This document shows positions 20,140 through 31,225 of a stretch of 64,000 nucleotides of DNA, one piece after another. This DNA is from Ascaphus truei (lineage: Eukaryota > Chordata > Amphibia > Anura > Ascaphidae). Numbering within the stretch: the stretch's first letter is position 1; each line of letters starts with the position of its first letter. The notes below the pieces were generated by a model. The model was not told where the DNA came from and ran no database searches. It worked only from the letters and a program-made list of their open reading frames with translations. Where the stretch lies: NCBI GenBank assembly GCA_036426205.1, contig CM071568.1, forward strand, positions 38,162,417 through 38,226,416, given 5' to 3'. The position numbers and the translations under genes were made by a program.

Positions 20140-23101
20140 GGAAGCTCAGGCTTGCCACAGCCAAAGCCCATCCTTCCACTCTCATTCGAGATATCTCAGT
20201 GACTTGAATGAGAGTGGATGGAGGAGAACCCTCAGTCCTGCTGGAATTGGAGCCCTTCCTCCAGTTTAGTAGTGTCTCCTCCAGAAGGTGCTTGAGATCA
20301 GCAGTCCTCAGTCGCTCAAGGAGAACTTTTTCCAAGTACAGTCTTTCTACTGACCACGTGGTCATGAGCTTTCCCCTGTGTCGGGCGCTCCTCTTTTTGT
20401 AGGCAGACTGTATGGCGACAGTCGCAGAGCGTTTATGAAAATCGCTTTCTCTTGCCATCTTTCCCATGTGCTCCACTTTAGCACCAAATGTCCACTTCAT
20501 GGTATCACAAGAGCGCCCAAGAACACACACCCTCAGTTCTTGAAGCTGTCTTCCTGCACTTTCCCATTCAATGTAGTTGCCAGTTCAGCTTCTTTGTTAT
20601 TAAGTTGCGATTCCAGCTCCATTTCCAGAGAACGTCCTATCTTTTCAGCTTCCTCAGCTAAGGATTCTTCTAGCTTTGATTCTACACTCCTACCTCTGTT
20701 TGTTGCCTATTGGGCAGCTGCAGGTTTGGCTAGTGCTTTCTTAGGTGGCTCAAACTTCGTAATCTTGTTTTGAAGGTGCGAGGAGTCCCCAGCTCTCACT
20801 GTACCCTTGTCCTCACGGGCATTAGTTACTGTGGGATACCGATGCTTGGGCAGAGCCAATACCTTTTCCCATATTGGAGGAATCTGTAAGTTACTGGTCT
20901 GCAGAGTCTCACTCTGTTTCTTGAGTGTTTCCTGCCTTTCTCCTTTCAGGGTCTTTATTTATTCCCTTTGCTTTCTCTGAGCTTGCTTCCACCTATCATT
21001 CATTATTTTGAGGAGCACTGGGAGCTTCTTCGCTTGGGACGCAGATACTCGTCTCAGTTTCTAGACTTTTATGCGCTCCCTCTTGTACCGAGTCACCTGG
21101 CAAGTTTAGCCTCCAGCGATGCTTTGGTGATGGTCAGGGTAGAATTCAGCTTATCCTGCTGCTTTGCAAGGACACACTGGGTAATCAGACGTTCCTCCAG
21201 CACTTGTATTTCCTTAGCAGCCTGCAGATTTTCTTCCTGCAGAGTTCGCTGCTTCTCCTCGACATTCTGGAGGTGTGAATGCAGACCTTACAGTTTGTTC
21301 TGCAGTCGGTGCTCTGCTTCAAACTTTTCATCTTCCAACCGTTTCTTTAAATTTTCAAGCTCGTGCAGCTTTTCATTCTTTCCATTGACGTGGTCTGACA
21401 ACTCTGAATTTTCTTTTTTTAATCTTAAATTTTCTCTTTTTTCAGTCTCTGTACTATTCAGGGCCTCCTTGCAGTCCACCTTCCATTTTTGCACATCTGC
21501 TTGGAGGCGGGCTGTCTCCTGGTGTGAGACTTCCATCTCCAGGTTTAGGGTCTGAAGCTCCTTCTGAGAGACTTTAAGATCTAAGTTAAGATGGAGGATA
21601 GTTTTCTTTGAAATGTCCAGCTCCTCAGTGAGACTGTGAAGTTTCTTTCTGAAGACTTCCAGTTCTGTGCGGCAGCTGTTGATCTCATGATGTGAGGCAT
21701 CCAGTGCTCTGCAGAGTGTATGAATCTCCTTCTGAGATACGTCCACCTCTGTCTGGACACTGTTGACCTCCTGTTGTGAGGCATTCAGCTCTACGCGAAG
21801 AGTGTGAACCTCTTGCAGAAAGACTGAAATCTCCTTCAGTGCCTCCTCCTACTTCCGCTTCAGCTTAGCCATCATTTTATCAGATTGGCTCTGCTTTTCC
21901 ACCATGGTGGCATTATTAGTGTTTGCAGCATCTAGCTCAGTCTTGAGATCGTCCAATTCTGTCCTGGCCAAGGAGTACATTGTGAGCACATTCTTCTGTA
22001 GCTCCACGTTATTTTTCAGTAGCTCAGCGTAATCATCTTTCTTCAGTTTCAATTGTTCCCGGAGCAGATCACAGTCACGCCTGGCAACCTTCAGGGCATC
22101 CCCAGGGCTGGTCAAGGGATCGTCACTCATTGGTTGCAGCTCCACTTCCCTGGTATGGTTGGTTGAGGGTTTCTCACTATTAGCACCGGACAGACACTTC
22201 TTTGGGGTATCATGACTTCTGCCTTGGGCCCTCTGGATATTCGGTCATCCGCGGGACGACTTCTCCATTTTCTCTAGACTGCAGGGCATTTCGGAACCCC
22301 TTTTCTCCGCGGGATCTGCAGATGTGTCTGTTCCTTCCACGTTAAGTGAAGAACCGCTTTTCTTTTTCCGCCTTTTTGTTTTGGATGACTCCATCCCATC
22401 AGGAATACTGGGGTCTCCTTCTTTATTTGATACTTCAGCAGCTTCATTGTATACGCCAGGCTTTTCTTGCAGTTGCGTTAGCTGACAGAAATATTTGGTG
22501 ATCTGCTGCTCCCGCTCTTTCTCCTGCCGATCATATTCATCATCATAGAGAGCGGTCTTTTCGATTCGTACCGAGTTCAGGCACCCCCACCATTCTTGGG
22601 GTGTTTTGTGGGTGTGATTCGGTTCGGGTTCCCCGTAGGAGATGTCTTCCTCCTTATCGGACTGGAAGGGCCACTCTTCCGTGGGTAGGGTTCATTACAG
22701 GAATGCTGCATCTTGCCCTCCATTTTGGGGCTATCAGGTGTAATTTTCTTCCTGACCTCAGGAGGCACTATTGCAGCTGTTGCCACTGTATTTGCTAGAA
22801 CCCCAAATGGTGGTAGTCCTACAGGTGGGCATATTTTGCTTGTAGAGGTCATAGCTCTCACAGGCCTCTCTGTAGACTTTTTCTTCCCTTGGGTAAGTTT
22901 TACAATATTAGCAGTACTGTGCATGCATTCACTCTCATCGTCTGAATAAGGTCTGAAGGGAGATTGCTCTATGTGGTGTGGTTCTTTACACCAGGAACAC
23001 ATTTTCTTTCCTATTTTTGCAGAGTCTGTATTTGACTTCAGCTGGGCGGCCATTTTAAATTCCCAGGGTGTTTTTTTTTTCTCCAAAGGTGTATTCTTCA
23101 C
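20140..23101 (-). pseudogene. long coiled-coil protein of the LTR element (broken frame)
   Basis: Minus-strand open pieces at 23101-22577, about 22560-22260, 22145-21849, 21843-21288 and about 21270-20390 form one protein-like series. The N-terminus has FKMAAQLK and a MCSWCKEPHHIEQ cysteine/histidine knuckle. It is followed by a charged linker (YDDEYDRQEKEREQQITKYF). A long heptad-rich coiled coil comes next (e.g. DLLREQLKLKKDDYAELLKN, HVNGKNEKLHELENLKKRL). The tail contains LPKHRYPTVTNAREDKGTV and KITKFEPPKKALAKPA. Pieces 22145 and 21746 share one frame with a single TAG between them; other joins need one-base shifts. Total length would be roughly 900 residues. I do not recognise the family. 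It could be an unusual Gag or a captured host gene. Confidence 0.55.
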
Positions 23102-23900
23102 CTTGACTTTTTGGGGCTCTATTTTTTAAAATACAATGGTTGCTAGCTGCCCGTTTCCTTGCTTCAGCAAAGGCATTTGCTTTACACCATTTACTTGCTA
23201 TGGCCAATCCCTCCGCTTCAGCAACAGAATTTGGTTTTCTGCTTGATTTCAGTTATTTTCAGTCTCATCTTTGGGTAATATGGCATTCACTCTTCACACT
23301 TTGGGTGCATGTTATACTCCCAAGATACATACAGACTTTACTTGCAGAAAAAAATATTCTCTTTTTTTTTTCACTTTCTTTCACTCCGGGCAGGGCGACT
23401 TAACACTCAGAAATTGGCTTTGGGTTACCCTTTACACAGTTCAGCAATCCCTTTTTACCCAGCAGGGCAATTTTACACACAGCACTTGCTTGCTGAAAAT
23501 TCCCCTGCTTCAGCAAAACATTTTTTTTAAAGAAAATAATAAACAAAGCCTAGCTCCTATCATTGGAGCGCTAACTCACTTCTTGAACCCTGACTGCGGC
23601 TGGAAGGCAAAGCCCCTATTCAACAACCATATTACACATTGTGATAGGCAAGTAAGGTTTACCTGCTTCAGCACAGTCTCTCTCTCTACTCTTGGAATCG
23701 GGGAAAAGAGTCCATTCGTGGTTTTGTGGCTTTGTTCAGTGCAGGGTAGATTTCCTGCCTGGATGTGTACCCCTTTAATTCTGATCTCTGCTGCAGGTGA
23801 ATCTTTGTTTATTTTGCTCAGGCAGTTTATAGGCAAAAAGCACAAAAAAAATTCACAGGCAATCTCCGGGGCCCCTTTTAACTTCAAGGGCCACCTCTTA

Positions 23901-23918
23901 TCCCAACTTCTGTCACCA
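23901..23918 (-). other. primer-binding-like site after 5' LTR
   Basis: Two bases inside the 5' LTR edge the minus strand reads TGGTGACAGAAGTTGGGA. Starting with TGG (complement of tRNA CCA-3') at this spacing is what LTR elements show. The tRNA was not identified. Confidence 0.5.
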
Positions 23919-23920
23919 TA

Positions 23921-23972
23921 TGTAAGAGACGTGTTCAGAGGTACGCAATGGAGACTGTTTTAAGGTGATACT
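23921..23972 (-). mobile_element. 5' LTR stub of coiled-coil LTR element
   Basis: Matches the first 50 bases of the solo LTR at 2290 (TGTAAGAGACGTGTTCAGAG and GCAATGGAGACTGTTTTAA), then similarity stops. Only the internal edge of this LTR remains. Confidence 0.75.
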
Positions 23973-24317
23973 TAGTAGAACTTACCTATATGGATTATTA
24001 CCCAGAGGGACTTTATCTTTAGCTATATGTCCTTTCCTTGGATATATATCTATTTTAACCATAAATGTATCACATTAATAAAATGATTTTAATTTAGGAT
24101 TTTCAGCTGCTTCTGACCATATTATTATATAAATAGGTCTGCAGTGCGCCATTATTTGGGATCTTTTGTGTACCTTGCTTTTGGTACACCTCATTACGCA
24201 ATAGGGGAAAGGGGAAGGGGAAGGCAACCCTCGCATCTGCCTATGACATAAAAGGTAAAAAACATATGTAGTGTACAACGGTGCAATAAAGGGGAGGGAG
24301 AGAGAGCAAAATTAATA

Positions 24318-24365
<48 letters not shown>

Positions 24366-25199
24366 TACTGCGCCAAATTCATTCTTTTCCCCATCTTCTC
24401 CCCTGTTGGCTGGCTCCACGCACACTGCCTTGTGCCCTATTATAGAAAGGCTGACTAACCTCAGCCAATTATAAGTTCCGCGCACGCAGCCGCTATATAA
24501 CAGCCCTTAGGATTACAGTATCTTAGTAGCATGTATTCCTGGAAAAACACTTTGCTATTTGTAACCTTCCGTATACCAACTACAGCAGATTCGCTCAACT
24601 CCAGTGCAGGCCCCAGATGCTTTCTCCGGCAAGATTAAATGCCCCGGGTCACGACCCACGTTACACGGGAGAATTAAACTTGCACAAGATACCGGCGCCC
24701 CATACTGGGGTGATAGAGGGGGTAGGTGAAGGGGGTAGTTGCCCCGGGGTGAGTATTTAGGCCTTGTGGGAGGGGTTAATCCCTTCATAAGCTTAGCAGT
24801 TGTAACTGCTAAGGTAAGGGAAGTCTAAACACCAACCCTGGGGCAACTATAACCTTCACTCATTACCTATACCACCAACAAACCGGATTACTGCTATTTA
24901 ACCCCTTTATTGCCATTTATTTGTATTACATACGATTGAAGCAGCGGGTTCCCGGAGCTGAAATGAACGCGGGTCAGCTCCGGAGACCCCCCGGCTTCAA
25001 TCCTATGTAATAAAAATAAAATGTTCTCCTTCATATGCGCATTGGTAACCCGATTTGAATAGGCAAGTTTAAACCGCAATGTGCATATCGAAGCTACCTG
25101 AAGAGCAGTTGCTAGCAAAAAATGCGAGTTTGGACATTGTTTGAGCTTCCGATTTGTTAGAGCCAGAATGCTAATGATCGGTAAGAAGCCATTTTCAAG
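23973..25199. repeat. (CA)n microsatellite and unassigned repeat debris
   Basis: A perfect (CA)22 tract lies at 24321-24364. At 24926-25012 a fold-back is formed by ATTACATACGATTGAAGC and GCTTCAATCCTATGTAAT. Its middle (CGGAGCTGAAATGAACGCGG) resembles 61148-61190 (GAGCTGAACCTCATAAATTT), hinting at a shared repeat. No gene is seen. Confidence 0.5.
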
Positions 25200-25855
25200 C
25201 AACAGGACAGGAGGGACAGGTTACCTGGGTCTCAGTTGGTGCAGTGCCTCCAGAAAGCAGGGATCCTCTGGGGATGTTCAGGGGATGGGCCCCTATTGAC
25301 GTTCCTCCATACACAGTGACAGTAACAGACAGTCTGGTCTTTTCTGGGTGGTTTATTTCAAGCAGATACACAGGACATAACACAAGCTCTCTTCTTAGCT
25401 GCATATTCACCTTTCATGATTCTCCTGGTCAGAGCCCTGACTAAGGCCTTATTCTCTCCCCTCCCATCCCCTAATGGGTGAAGGGAGAGGCTCCCTTTTC
25501 TTCTCCTCCTATTCCATTCCTGGGAGTCCATGAACAGATCAGTACTGAACTCAATTTGTGAGGATGTCAGAATTTATCATCTTTGGGGAGCGTCTCTAAG
25601 TCTGACTCATAGCAAGCCAGAGCCGGATACTGATAGACCCACACACAGACAGTGTGTGTTCCAACCCTCAGATTGACATCCTCAGAAGTTGCTAGGTCCA
25701 CCCTTGAATACTGATACATCATTCAAGGCTGTAATACACACACAGGCCTAAGGAAGGAATTAACCTTTCCACTGCCTGCACTAACAGGACTGACAGACGA
25801 AAGGCCCAGGGAAAAGAAGTAGCTGCCGGAAGGCTAGGCTATATGTACAAGTAAC
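25200..25855 (-). mobile_element. LTR, TGTAGC family, copy 1 (truncated)
   Basis: Shares with the other family members the blocks GGTGCAGTGCCTCCAG, the region around CCGGATACTGATAGACCC, GGAATTAACCTTTCCACTGCC and CAGGACTGACAG, and the end GCTAGGCTATA. Compared with 46883-47572 and 53190-53875 it lies in the same (minus) orientation. No internal coding region is attached. Confidence 0.55.
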
Positions 25856-26059
25856 AAATACAAATTAATTTTGTGTATTTGCCATTACTGAAACCAACAC
25901 ACCACAATTTATTCAGAAAGCTGCACAATTGTTTTCCCCTATATTTTTCTTTTTTCCACATGTGAGGAAAAAAAATATCAAGCCAATTGAGGTTTCAAGT
26001 CACCAACCACTCACAGTTCACTTTTAATTTTCAAAGAAGACATTTTGCAAAGAAAATTA

Positions 26060-26570
26060 GACACATTATATAGAGATTGTAGTGGTGGCTTGGGGGGGGG
26101 AAGGAAATTGGGAGGGGGTGACAACAATAATTATCGTTTTGAGTTTTGATTCTTGGCCATGTTTCAGTAAGAACTATAGCTTTTGGTTTATACAGGAAGA
26201 ACCATACCATTAGTTCATTTAGTTTGGGCAGTGAGCTCTAAATATTTACATTGACCACACAAAGTCATTTTTGGAATTTAAAAGGTACATTGTCAGTGTT
26301 GTGAATGTTAGTGGAAAAGGGAGGGCTTGGGTTTAATTAAATATCCCCTGCCAATTATAGTAACAAAAGGATTGGAAATGAACATCCTTGTTTGTTTTTT
26401 GCAAAGGAACGTTTACAATGTCAGTTTGTTGTATTAGTGCTAGGTGAGCTGTATTTCAGAATGTGCACCAACATTCAGAAAATAAGGCAAGGCTTTTGAA
26501 TAAGCCAGTGTAGGATCCATGTCCCGAGCACACAGGGGAAGAGCTATTGAGCAGAAAAAGAGTAAGATGT
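26060..26570 (-). mobile_element. Rex1-type LINE, 5' fragment
   Basis: Aligns with 17420-18130 of the full Rex1 copy: GGCCATGTTTCAGTAAGAAC matches the complement of the endonuclease start, then TTTAGTTTGGGCAGTGAGCT, then CACCAACATTCAG and CAAGGCTTTTGAATAAGCC from the 5' region. It lacks the 3' part, which is unusual for LINEs; it was probably cut by later events. No intact frame remains. Confidence 0.7.
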
Positions 26571-26620
26571 TTAAGCAAAGTTACAGTAATTAATATAATT
26601 GTAGTAAGTAACATTATAGG

Positions 26621-27330
26621 TGTAGCCCTGTGTGGTTTTGGGCTATATTTCTACCCTCCTCCTGGCTGTAATTCCTGTGTAAGGGCAGGGTTGCCAGGAG
26701 TAATCATGGGTTTCCCCCACCTCAAGCAGTTGCACTAAGGAAGTGAAGGTAGGTTACCTAACTCTGTGTCCAATCAAGAGACACAGAGGTGGTGCCTGCT
26801 GAAGCTACTTAGGGCGTTGCACTTCTTATATAGAGTAGAGGTTGGTAGAGCAGTAGTGGTAGTGTCAGTAGTGAGTGAGGAGAGTGAGCAGAGGAGGAGG
26901 ATTAGAGTTGATAGAGTTATAGTAAGTAGGTGGACCAAATACCTCCTGCCCTGCATTGGGGGCAGGGGAAGAGCTAGACCAACTCTGGGTGGCCCAGGCC
27001 CAGAGTGGCGTCAGGGGGACATCCTGAAGGAAGACAGCTGGCTGAAAGCAACTGTCTGTACCTGTATGCTGAAATGTGCTGCTGGACTTGAATAAAGAGC
27101 CCTGGTTAAAGAGACAGTGTGTGAGACTGGAATCTATTATCCCTGGGAGGGAAGTTCTGCTGTAGGGATTCCACCCATATCCCTGGGGCCTGCAGGAGAT
27201 GGAGGCGCTGCACCATTGAGAAGAACGGAGACACAACCCCAGAAACCTGTCCTGTTGTCCCCAATGTCACCGCGGGAGACTCAGGCCCTCCTGTTGCCAG
27301 CAGGTACGCACCACATACAGACATGTAACA
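26621..27330 (+). mobile_element. LTR, TGTAGC family, copy 2
   Basis: Starts TGTAGCCCTGTGTGG and ends GACATGTAACA. Its right half (GGAGATGGAGGCGCTGCACC, CCCAGAAACCTGTCCT, CCTGTTGCCAGCAGGTA) matches 55210-55360 of the copy at 54657. It is complementary to the left parts of the minus-strand copies. No clear target duplication was found at these ends, so the boundaries are approximate. Confidence 0.6.
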
Positions 27331-28559
27331 GGAGAGTTAGTTCCCCTAGAGGACCCTGTCTGAGGTTGAGGGGGGGGGGGGGGGGTAAGGCATTACATAG
27401 GTATAAGAGATATGAACTTACAACAGTAGTCTGGCAAAAAGTGATACAGAATAGTTTCACGGATTTAGAACAGAATGTGTTACATACTGTACATGAAAAT
27501 TCAGGAATCCAAGGCCAATAGTTGTGCTGTTGTCCACTTCTTCTTTCACTACTGTTTAACGTCATATTGTATGCCACTTAACGATGGCTACTTTAAGGAT
27601 AGGTTGTTTTAAAGGTTGGTTGCCTACCCCTGCAACAGAGGGGGTTGAATCTTGAAAGGCAGATGTTTTGTACTTTGTTTATACACAGCTTACTGTTTTC
27701 TTTGTTTGTACTTTGTTTATTTCTTAGATGATTTCCACTTGAATTATTCAGTAGATGAATTTCATTTACAATAACACATGCAAAACATTCTGTACACACA
27801 TACGCTTTCATCATATTTACTTATCCAATCTCATTTTCCGTAATAATTTTTTCTAGTCAGTCAATAACTGATTTGTTAACTGCATAGCACTGTAAAGGGT
27901 TCTGCTGTTCAACAGTGATACATGTGCATGTCAGACTGCTTCCTGTTGGATTTCTGAAAAGGAAATAATATACAGATGTAGCAGACTTCCTTATTCTTTT
28001 TAGAGGGATATGTTGGGATATTTATTGATATACAGTACCAACATTGTCGTTGATTTCTAGGGAATTTCTTCGATATTCTGAGTTACAATGGGATATGTTG
28101 TGTTATCTGTAGGAACAATGTCATGTGCTTCATCTGTATTGTGAAAGTTAAAATAATCAATTCTTATCGTTTGTATTCATACATATTCATGTATGTGCCA
28201 TTTGTTTCATGTATTTCAAACAGCATCTCCCCCATATGATTTTATATTGATTCTATTGTCCTCAATAGAAAGGTCTTTCAGCTTGAGTCATATCAATTTC
28301 CACGGGGATAACAGAAACAGTAACATCAAATACTACTTTAAAATGACGTCATTCTACTTGTTTCTTATAATTAATTCTAATGTAGTTACTCGTACTATAC
28401 AGCCGCGGCCCCTTTTATTCTCCAACATCTCCGAATTTTTCCGGGATTGTTTTCCGAATGCCACGCACTTCACCGCACTTCATCACTTTCATGCCGCATT
28501 CTGACCGCATTTATGCTGCATTCATGTTGCATTCACACCCGCGGTTGATGCGCGGTTGA
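27331..28559. other. unassigned stretch with poly-G tract
   Basis: A G17 run occurs at about 27370-27387. The remainder is AT-rich with no recognisable domain, terminal repeat or tandem array. The open frames 27281-27577 and 28193-28504 show no family features. The right edge leads into the 5' flank of the forkhead-like gene. Confidence 0.35.
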
Positions 28560-28821
28560 TGTATTTATTGATAATGGTTCGGATTTCATTGGTTGCAATT
28601 CTTCGCGTATCCGCCAGATGGCAGATATTCATGAATTGTAATGCGCATGCGCTTCAGTAATGTGTCGACTTGCAGGTGTTTAAAAAAATACCACAGTGGT
28701 CCATTGTAAATTGGCCTTGGGACTATAGGAATAAGTTACAATAATGTATCAATTTAGGCTTTTCATATTAAAAAAAGACAAGCACAGTTTCTGGTCTGGT
28801 TATTGTCCTGAGAGTCCCGCC

Positions 28822-29271
28822 ATGAGTGCACAACTGCAGTCCGTGTTACAAAATCCCGACAGAACGTACGCTTATTTAATATGGGCCGCGATTAATGCAA
28901 CAGATGATAAGATGGCAACAGTTGTTGAAATTTATCAGTATTTTATCGAAAACTGTGACTTTTACAAATTTTCGCCAGATGCTCATGTGTGGAGGCGTGC
29001 AATAAGGAAAACGTTATGTAGCGATCCATGTTTTTTTCGTATTGATCCCGATTTTATTGGAGGGTATTGGTGTGTATCACTGGGTTTTTCCCGTATCTAT
29101 AATCATGGAGGCAGCAAAAGGCGAAAGGTCGTGTTAAAACCAACTAAGAAACATCAGTCGCTGGCAAGCAATGCGACAGCGACAGCTTCCAATAACGGTC
29201 CGACCGTCAGTGAAAACCTGGTGACCGGCAACACTTGCTGTCTGTCCCCGCCCGGATACCTGCAGCCTTAG
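28822..29271 (+). CDS. divergent forkhead (winged-helix) protein
   Basis: The start chosen is the ATG in CCCGCCATGAG, a strong Kozak context; the same frame opens further upstream at 28744. Residues about 13-85 form a forkhead-like domain: RTYAYLIWAAINATDDKMAT (helix 1), VVEIYQYFIEN (helix 2), FYKFSPDAHVWRRAIRKTL (recognition helix, replacing the usual W..SIRHNL), CFFRIDP and GGYWCVS. Forkhead proteins bind DNA as transcription factors. A basic patch (GSKRRKVVLK) follows, a likely nuclear localisation signal. The frame stops at TAG 29269-29271, but the same frame stays open and protein-like for 56 more codons (FEQACMYLSDFQ, ending DWESLW) to 29442, so the stop may be a recent nonsense change. 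A GTGAGT donor lies at 29439. A broken copy sits at 3797-4195. The subfamily is not identifiable. Confidence 0.68.
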   Translation: MSAQLQSVLQNPDRTYAYLIWAAINATDDKMATVVEIYQYFIENCDFYKFSPDAHVWRRAIRKTLCSDPCFFRIDPDFIGGYWCVSLGFSRIYNHGGSKRRKVVLKPTKKHQSLASNATATASNNGPTVSENLVTGNTCCLSPPGYLQP

Positions 29272-29438
29272 CCTGATTTTGCGTACAGTTTCGAGCAAGC
29301 TTGCATGTACCTAAGCGATTTCCAGCCTCATCAGCTGACTACAGGTGTAGTAGTCCCGCTGTCACCTGTCAACGACGTGTATGATCAAGAATACGGGACT
29401 GGCAGTGGCTCGGAGCCAGCTGATTGGGAAAGTCTATG

Positions 29439-29768
29439 GTGAGTAATGTTGCCGTTTTTTATTCTATTTTTTTTATTTTGATAATATCAATATCAGTGCA
29501 ATTCAAAAGTCAAGCGATTCTCCTGTAAGCAATATCATTGGCTGAGCGGCTTCTAAAGTAGATACTGCACAATTTGTGAAAAGCTAGGCGCATGCGCATT
29601 GGAACCTTCTTGAAACGCATATGTGTGTCATCACATCGACGGTAGGCACATGCGATGTGAACAGGAGATGCCCCTGAGAAAATTATTGGTGGGACTGACT
29701 GTGGGAACTTCTTTAGGGGACTGACTGACCATTACAGTAAAACTTTTACTTTTTTTTTGTTCCTCAGA
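29439..29768 (+). other. probable intron of forkhead-like gene and 3' end
   Basis: GTGAGTAA at 29439 and a long pyrimidine tract ending GTTCCTCAG at 29768 make a plausible 330-bp GT-AG intron. The following exon (29769 to about 30010) reads into a stop at once after splicing, so it would be mainly 3' untranslated, with AATAAA at 29993-29998 and again near 30009. An intron argues against a processed pseudogene. It is predicted from signals only. Confidence 0.45.
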
Positions 29769-30060
29769 AAAGAAAAATTTGTCATCTCATGCGGAAAACG
29801 GCAAATGGAGGGATTTCGTTGGATCATATCGCTTTGTGTTACAATGCCTTCACATTGCTGAATCTGAGTAAAAAAAAACACGTACCGGAGTCTACAGTTT
29901 AGTGGCCGTTGTTATTGATTAGGATAGAATACCTTAAACAGTATGCTGATGTTTTCAGACCGTATACAATACTTTTTTTATATATACTGTATAATAAACC
30001 CGAAAAAAAATAAAAGTATGCAATTATTCTACATGTATTATGTTAGTATGGTTTACAGTC

Positions 30061-30258
30061 AGCACAACAGTATGGTGTTATTAAAAAAAGTTCTTTATTC
30101 ATAAAATTTAAAAAACACAACATCTCCTTTATTAAAGTACAGAGAGTCAAAACATGTACAGCACAACAGTATGGTGTTATTAAAAAAAATGTATTCATAT
30201 AATTAAAAAAACGCAACATCTCCTTTATTAAAGTACAGAAAGTCAAAACATTTACAGT
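30061..30258. repeat. tandem duplication, about 99-bp unit
   Basis: The block AGCACAACAGTATGGTGTTA ... CATCTCCTTTATTAAAGTAC occurs twice in a row, the second copy starting near 30160, with a few substitutions. AT-rich, non-coding. Confidence 0.85.
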
Positions 30259-30330
30259 AGGATGGTGTACAGAACAGTCAGTCAGGTCTGCACAACTCCA
30301 ATCCTCGAGGGCCGCAAACAGGCCCGGTTT

Positions 30331-31225
30331 TCAGAGGTGTCTGTGGATAAGAGGTTCAAATCCTTGAGCGATCCTTGTGTGTGTGTGGGGGGGAGGAGGA
30401 TACAGGGTACAGCTGCATGAATGATTAGCTGTACTGCAGTTCTAAGAAATGGCATTTTTTCAAAAGGCAGGTCATCATAATAATTTGATCCCCACACCTC
30501 CAAATACAGTACATAAAAACACACAAATCAACCATGTGCAGTCAAACGCACAGTGTCGCAGTCAAAAGCTACAGCACAGATTGAATATCCTAATATCAAG
30601 ATGGTTTAGGCAGGCTTGTGGAAAAAATAAAAATAAAAAATGAGGAGAATTTTTTTTTTTTTTGGTCACTCACTCTTGAACTTTTCAAGCAAGCAGTGGT
30701 GAACTTACAGACGCATGCGCAGTAATCATCAACTATGTACTGTAGCTCCCATCCCAAAGAGGATTACACGCAGGCGCATAGAGGTGATGCTCGGCTAGGG
30801 ACGGATTAAAAACACAATGGCAAGCTTTAGAAACGGAATGGCTCTGGAGAGGTGTCTGTGGATAAGAGGTTCAAATTCTTGAGCGAGCCATGTGTGTGCG
30901 TGGGGGAGGGGGGTACAGGATACAGCTGCATGAAGGATTAGCTGTACTGCAGTTCAAAGAAATGGCATATTTTCAAAAGGCACGTCATCATAATAATTTG
31001 ATCCCTACATCCCCAAATACAGTACATAAAAAGCACACAAATCAACCATGTGCAGTCAAACGCACAATGTCGCAGTCAAAAGCTACAGCACAGATTGAAT
31101 ATCGTCATATCAAGATGGTTTAGGCAGCCTTGTGTAGAAAATAAAAATAAAAAATGAGGAGATTTTTTTCTTTTTTTGGTCACTCACTCTTGAACTTCTC
31201 AAGCAAGCAGTGGTGAACTTACAGA
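30331..31225. repeat. direct duplication, about 380-bp copies
   Basis: Bases 30331-30711 recur at 30851-31225 in the same orientation (AGGTGTCTGTGGATAAGAGG, GGATTAGCTGTACTGCAG or its variant, CAAGCAAGCAGTGGTGAAC). They are separated by about 140 bp. Divergence is low, mostly in G- and T-runs. No gene inside; short frames are shared by both copies. Confidence 0.85.

Larger units (their letters stand above)
19733..23972 (-). mobile_element. LTR element encoding one long coiled-coil protein, no pol
   Basis: Two pieces of the same LTR (19733-20122 and 23921-23972) enclose 3.8 kb. Reading the minus strand, the 5' LTR edge is followed after two bases by TGGTGACAGAAGTTGGGA (23901-23918), a TGG-initiated primer-binding-like site. 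The 3' LTR is preceded by AAACAGGGGAGGTA (20123-20136), a polypurine tract. These signs fix the orientation. Inside, only a zinc-knuckle-like N-terminus and a long coiled coil are found; no protease, RT or integrase motif was seen. Both outer LTR ends are missing, so the copy is old or recombined. Inference: a non-autonomous LTR retrotransposon mobilised in trans, possibly carrying a captured cellular coiled-coil gene. Confidence 0.7.

Noticed and set aside
23140..23963. Plus-strand frames of 87-230 codons
   Set aside because: They lie antisense inside the LTR element between the primer-binding-like site and the coiled-coil ORF; no domain seen.
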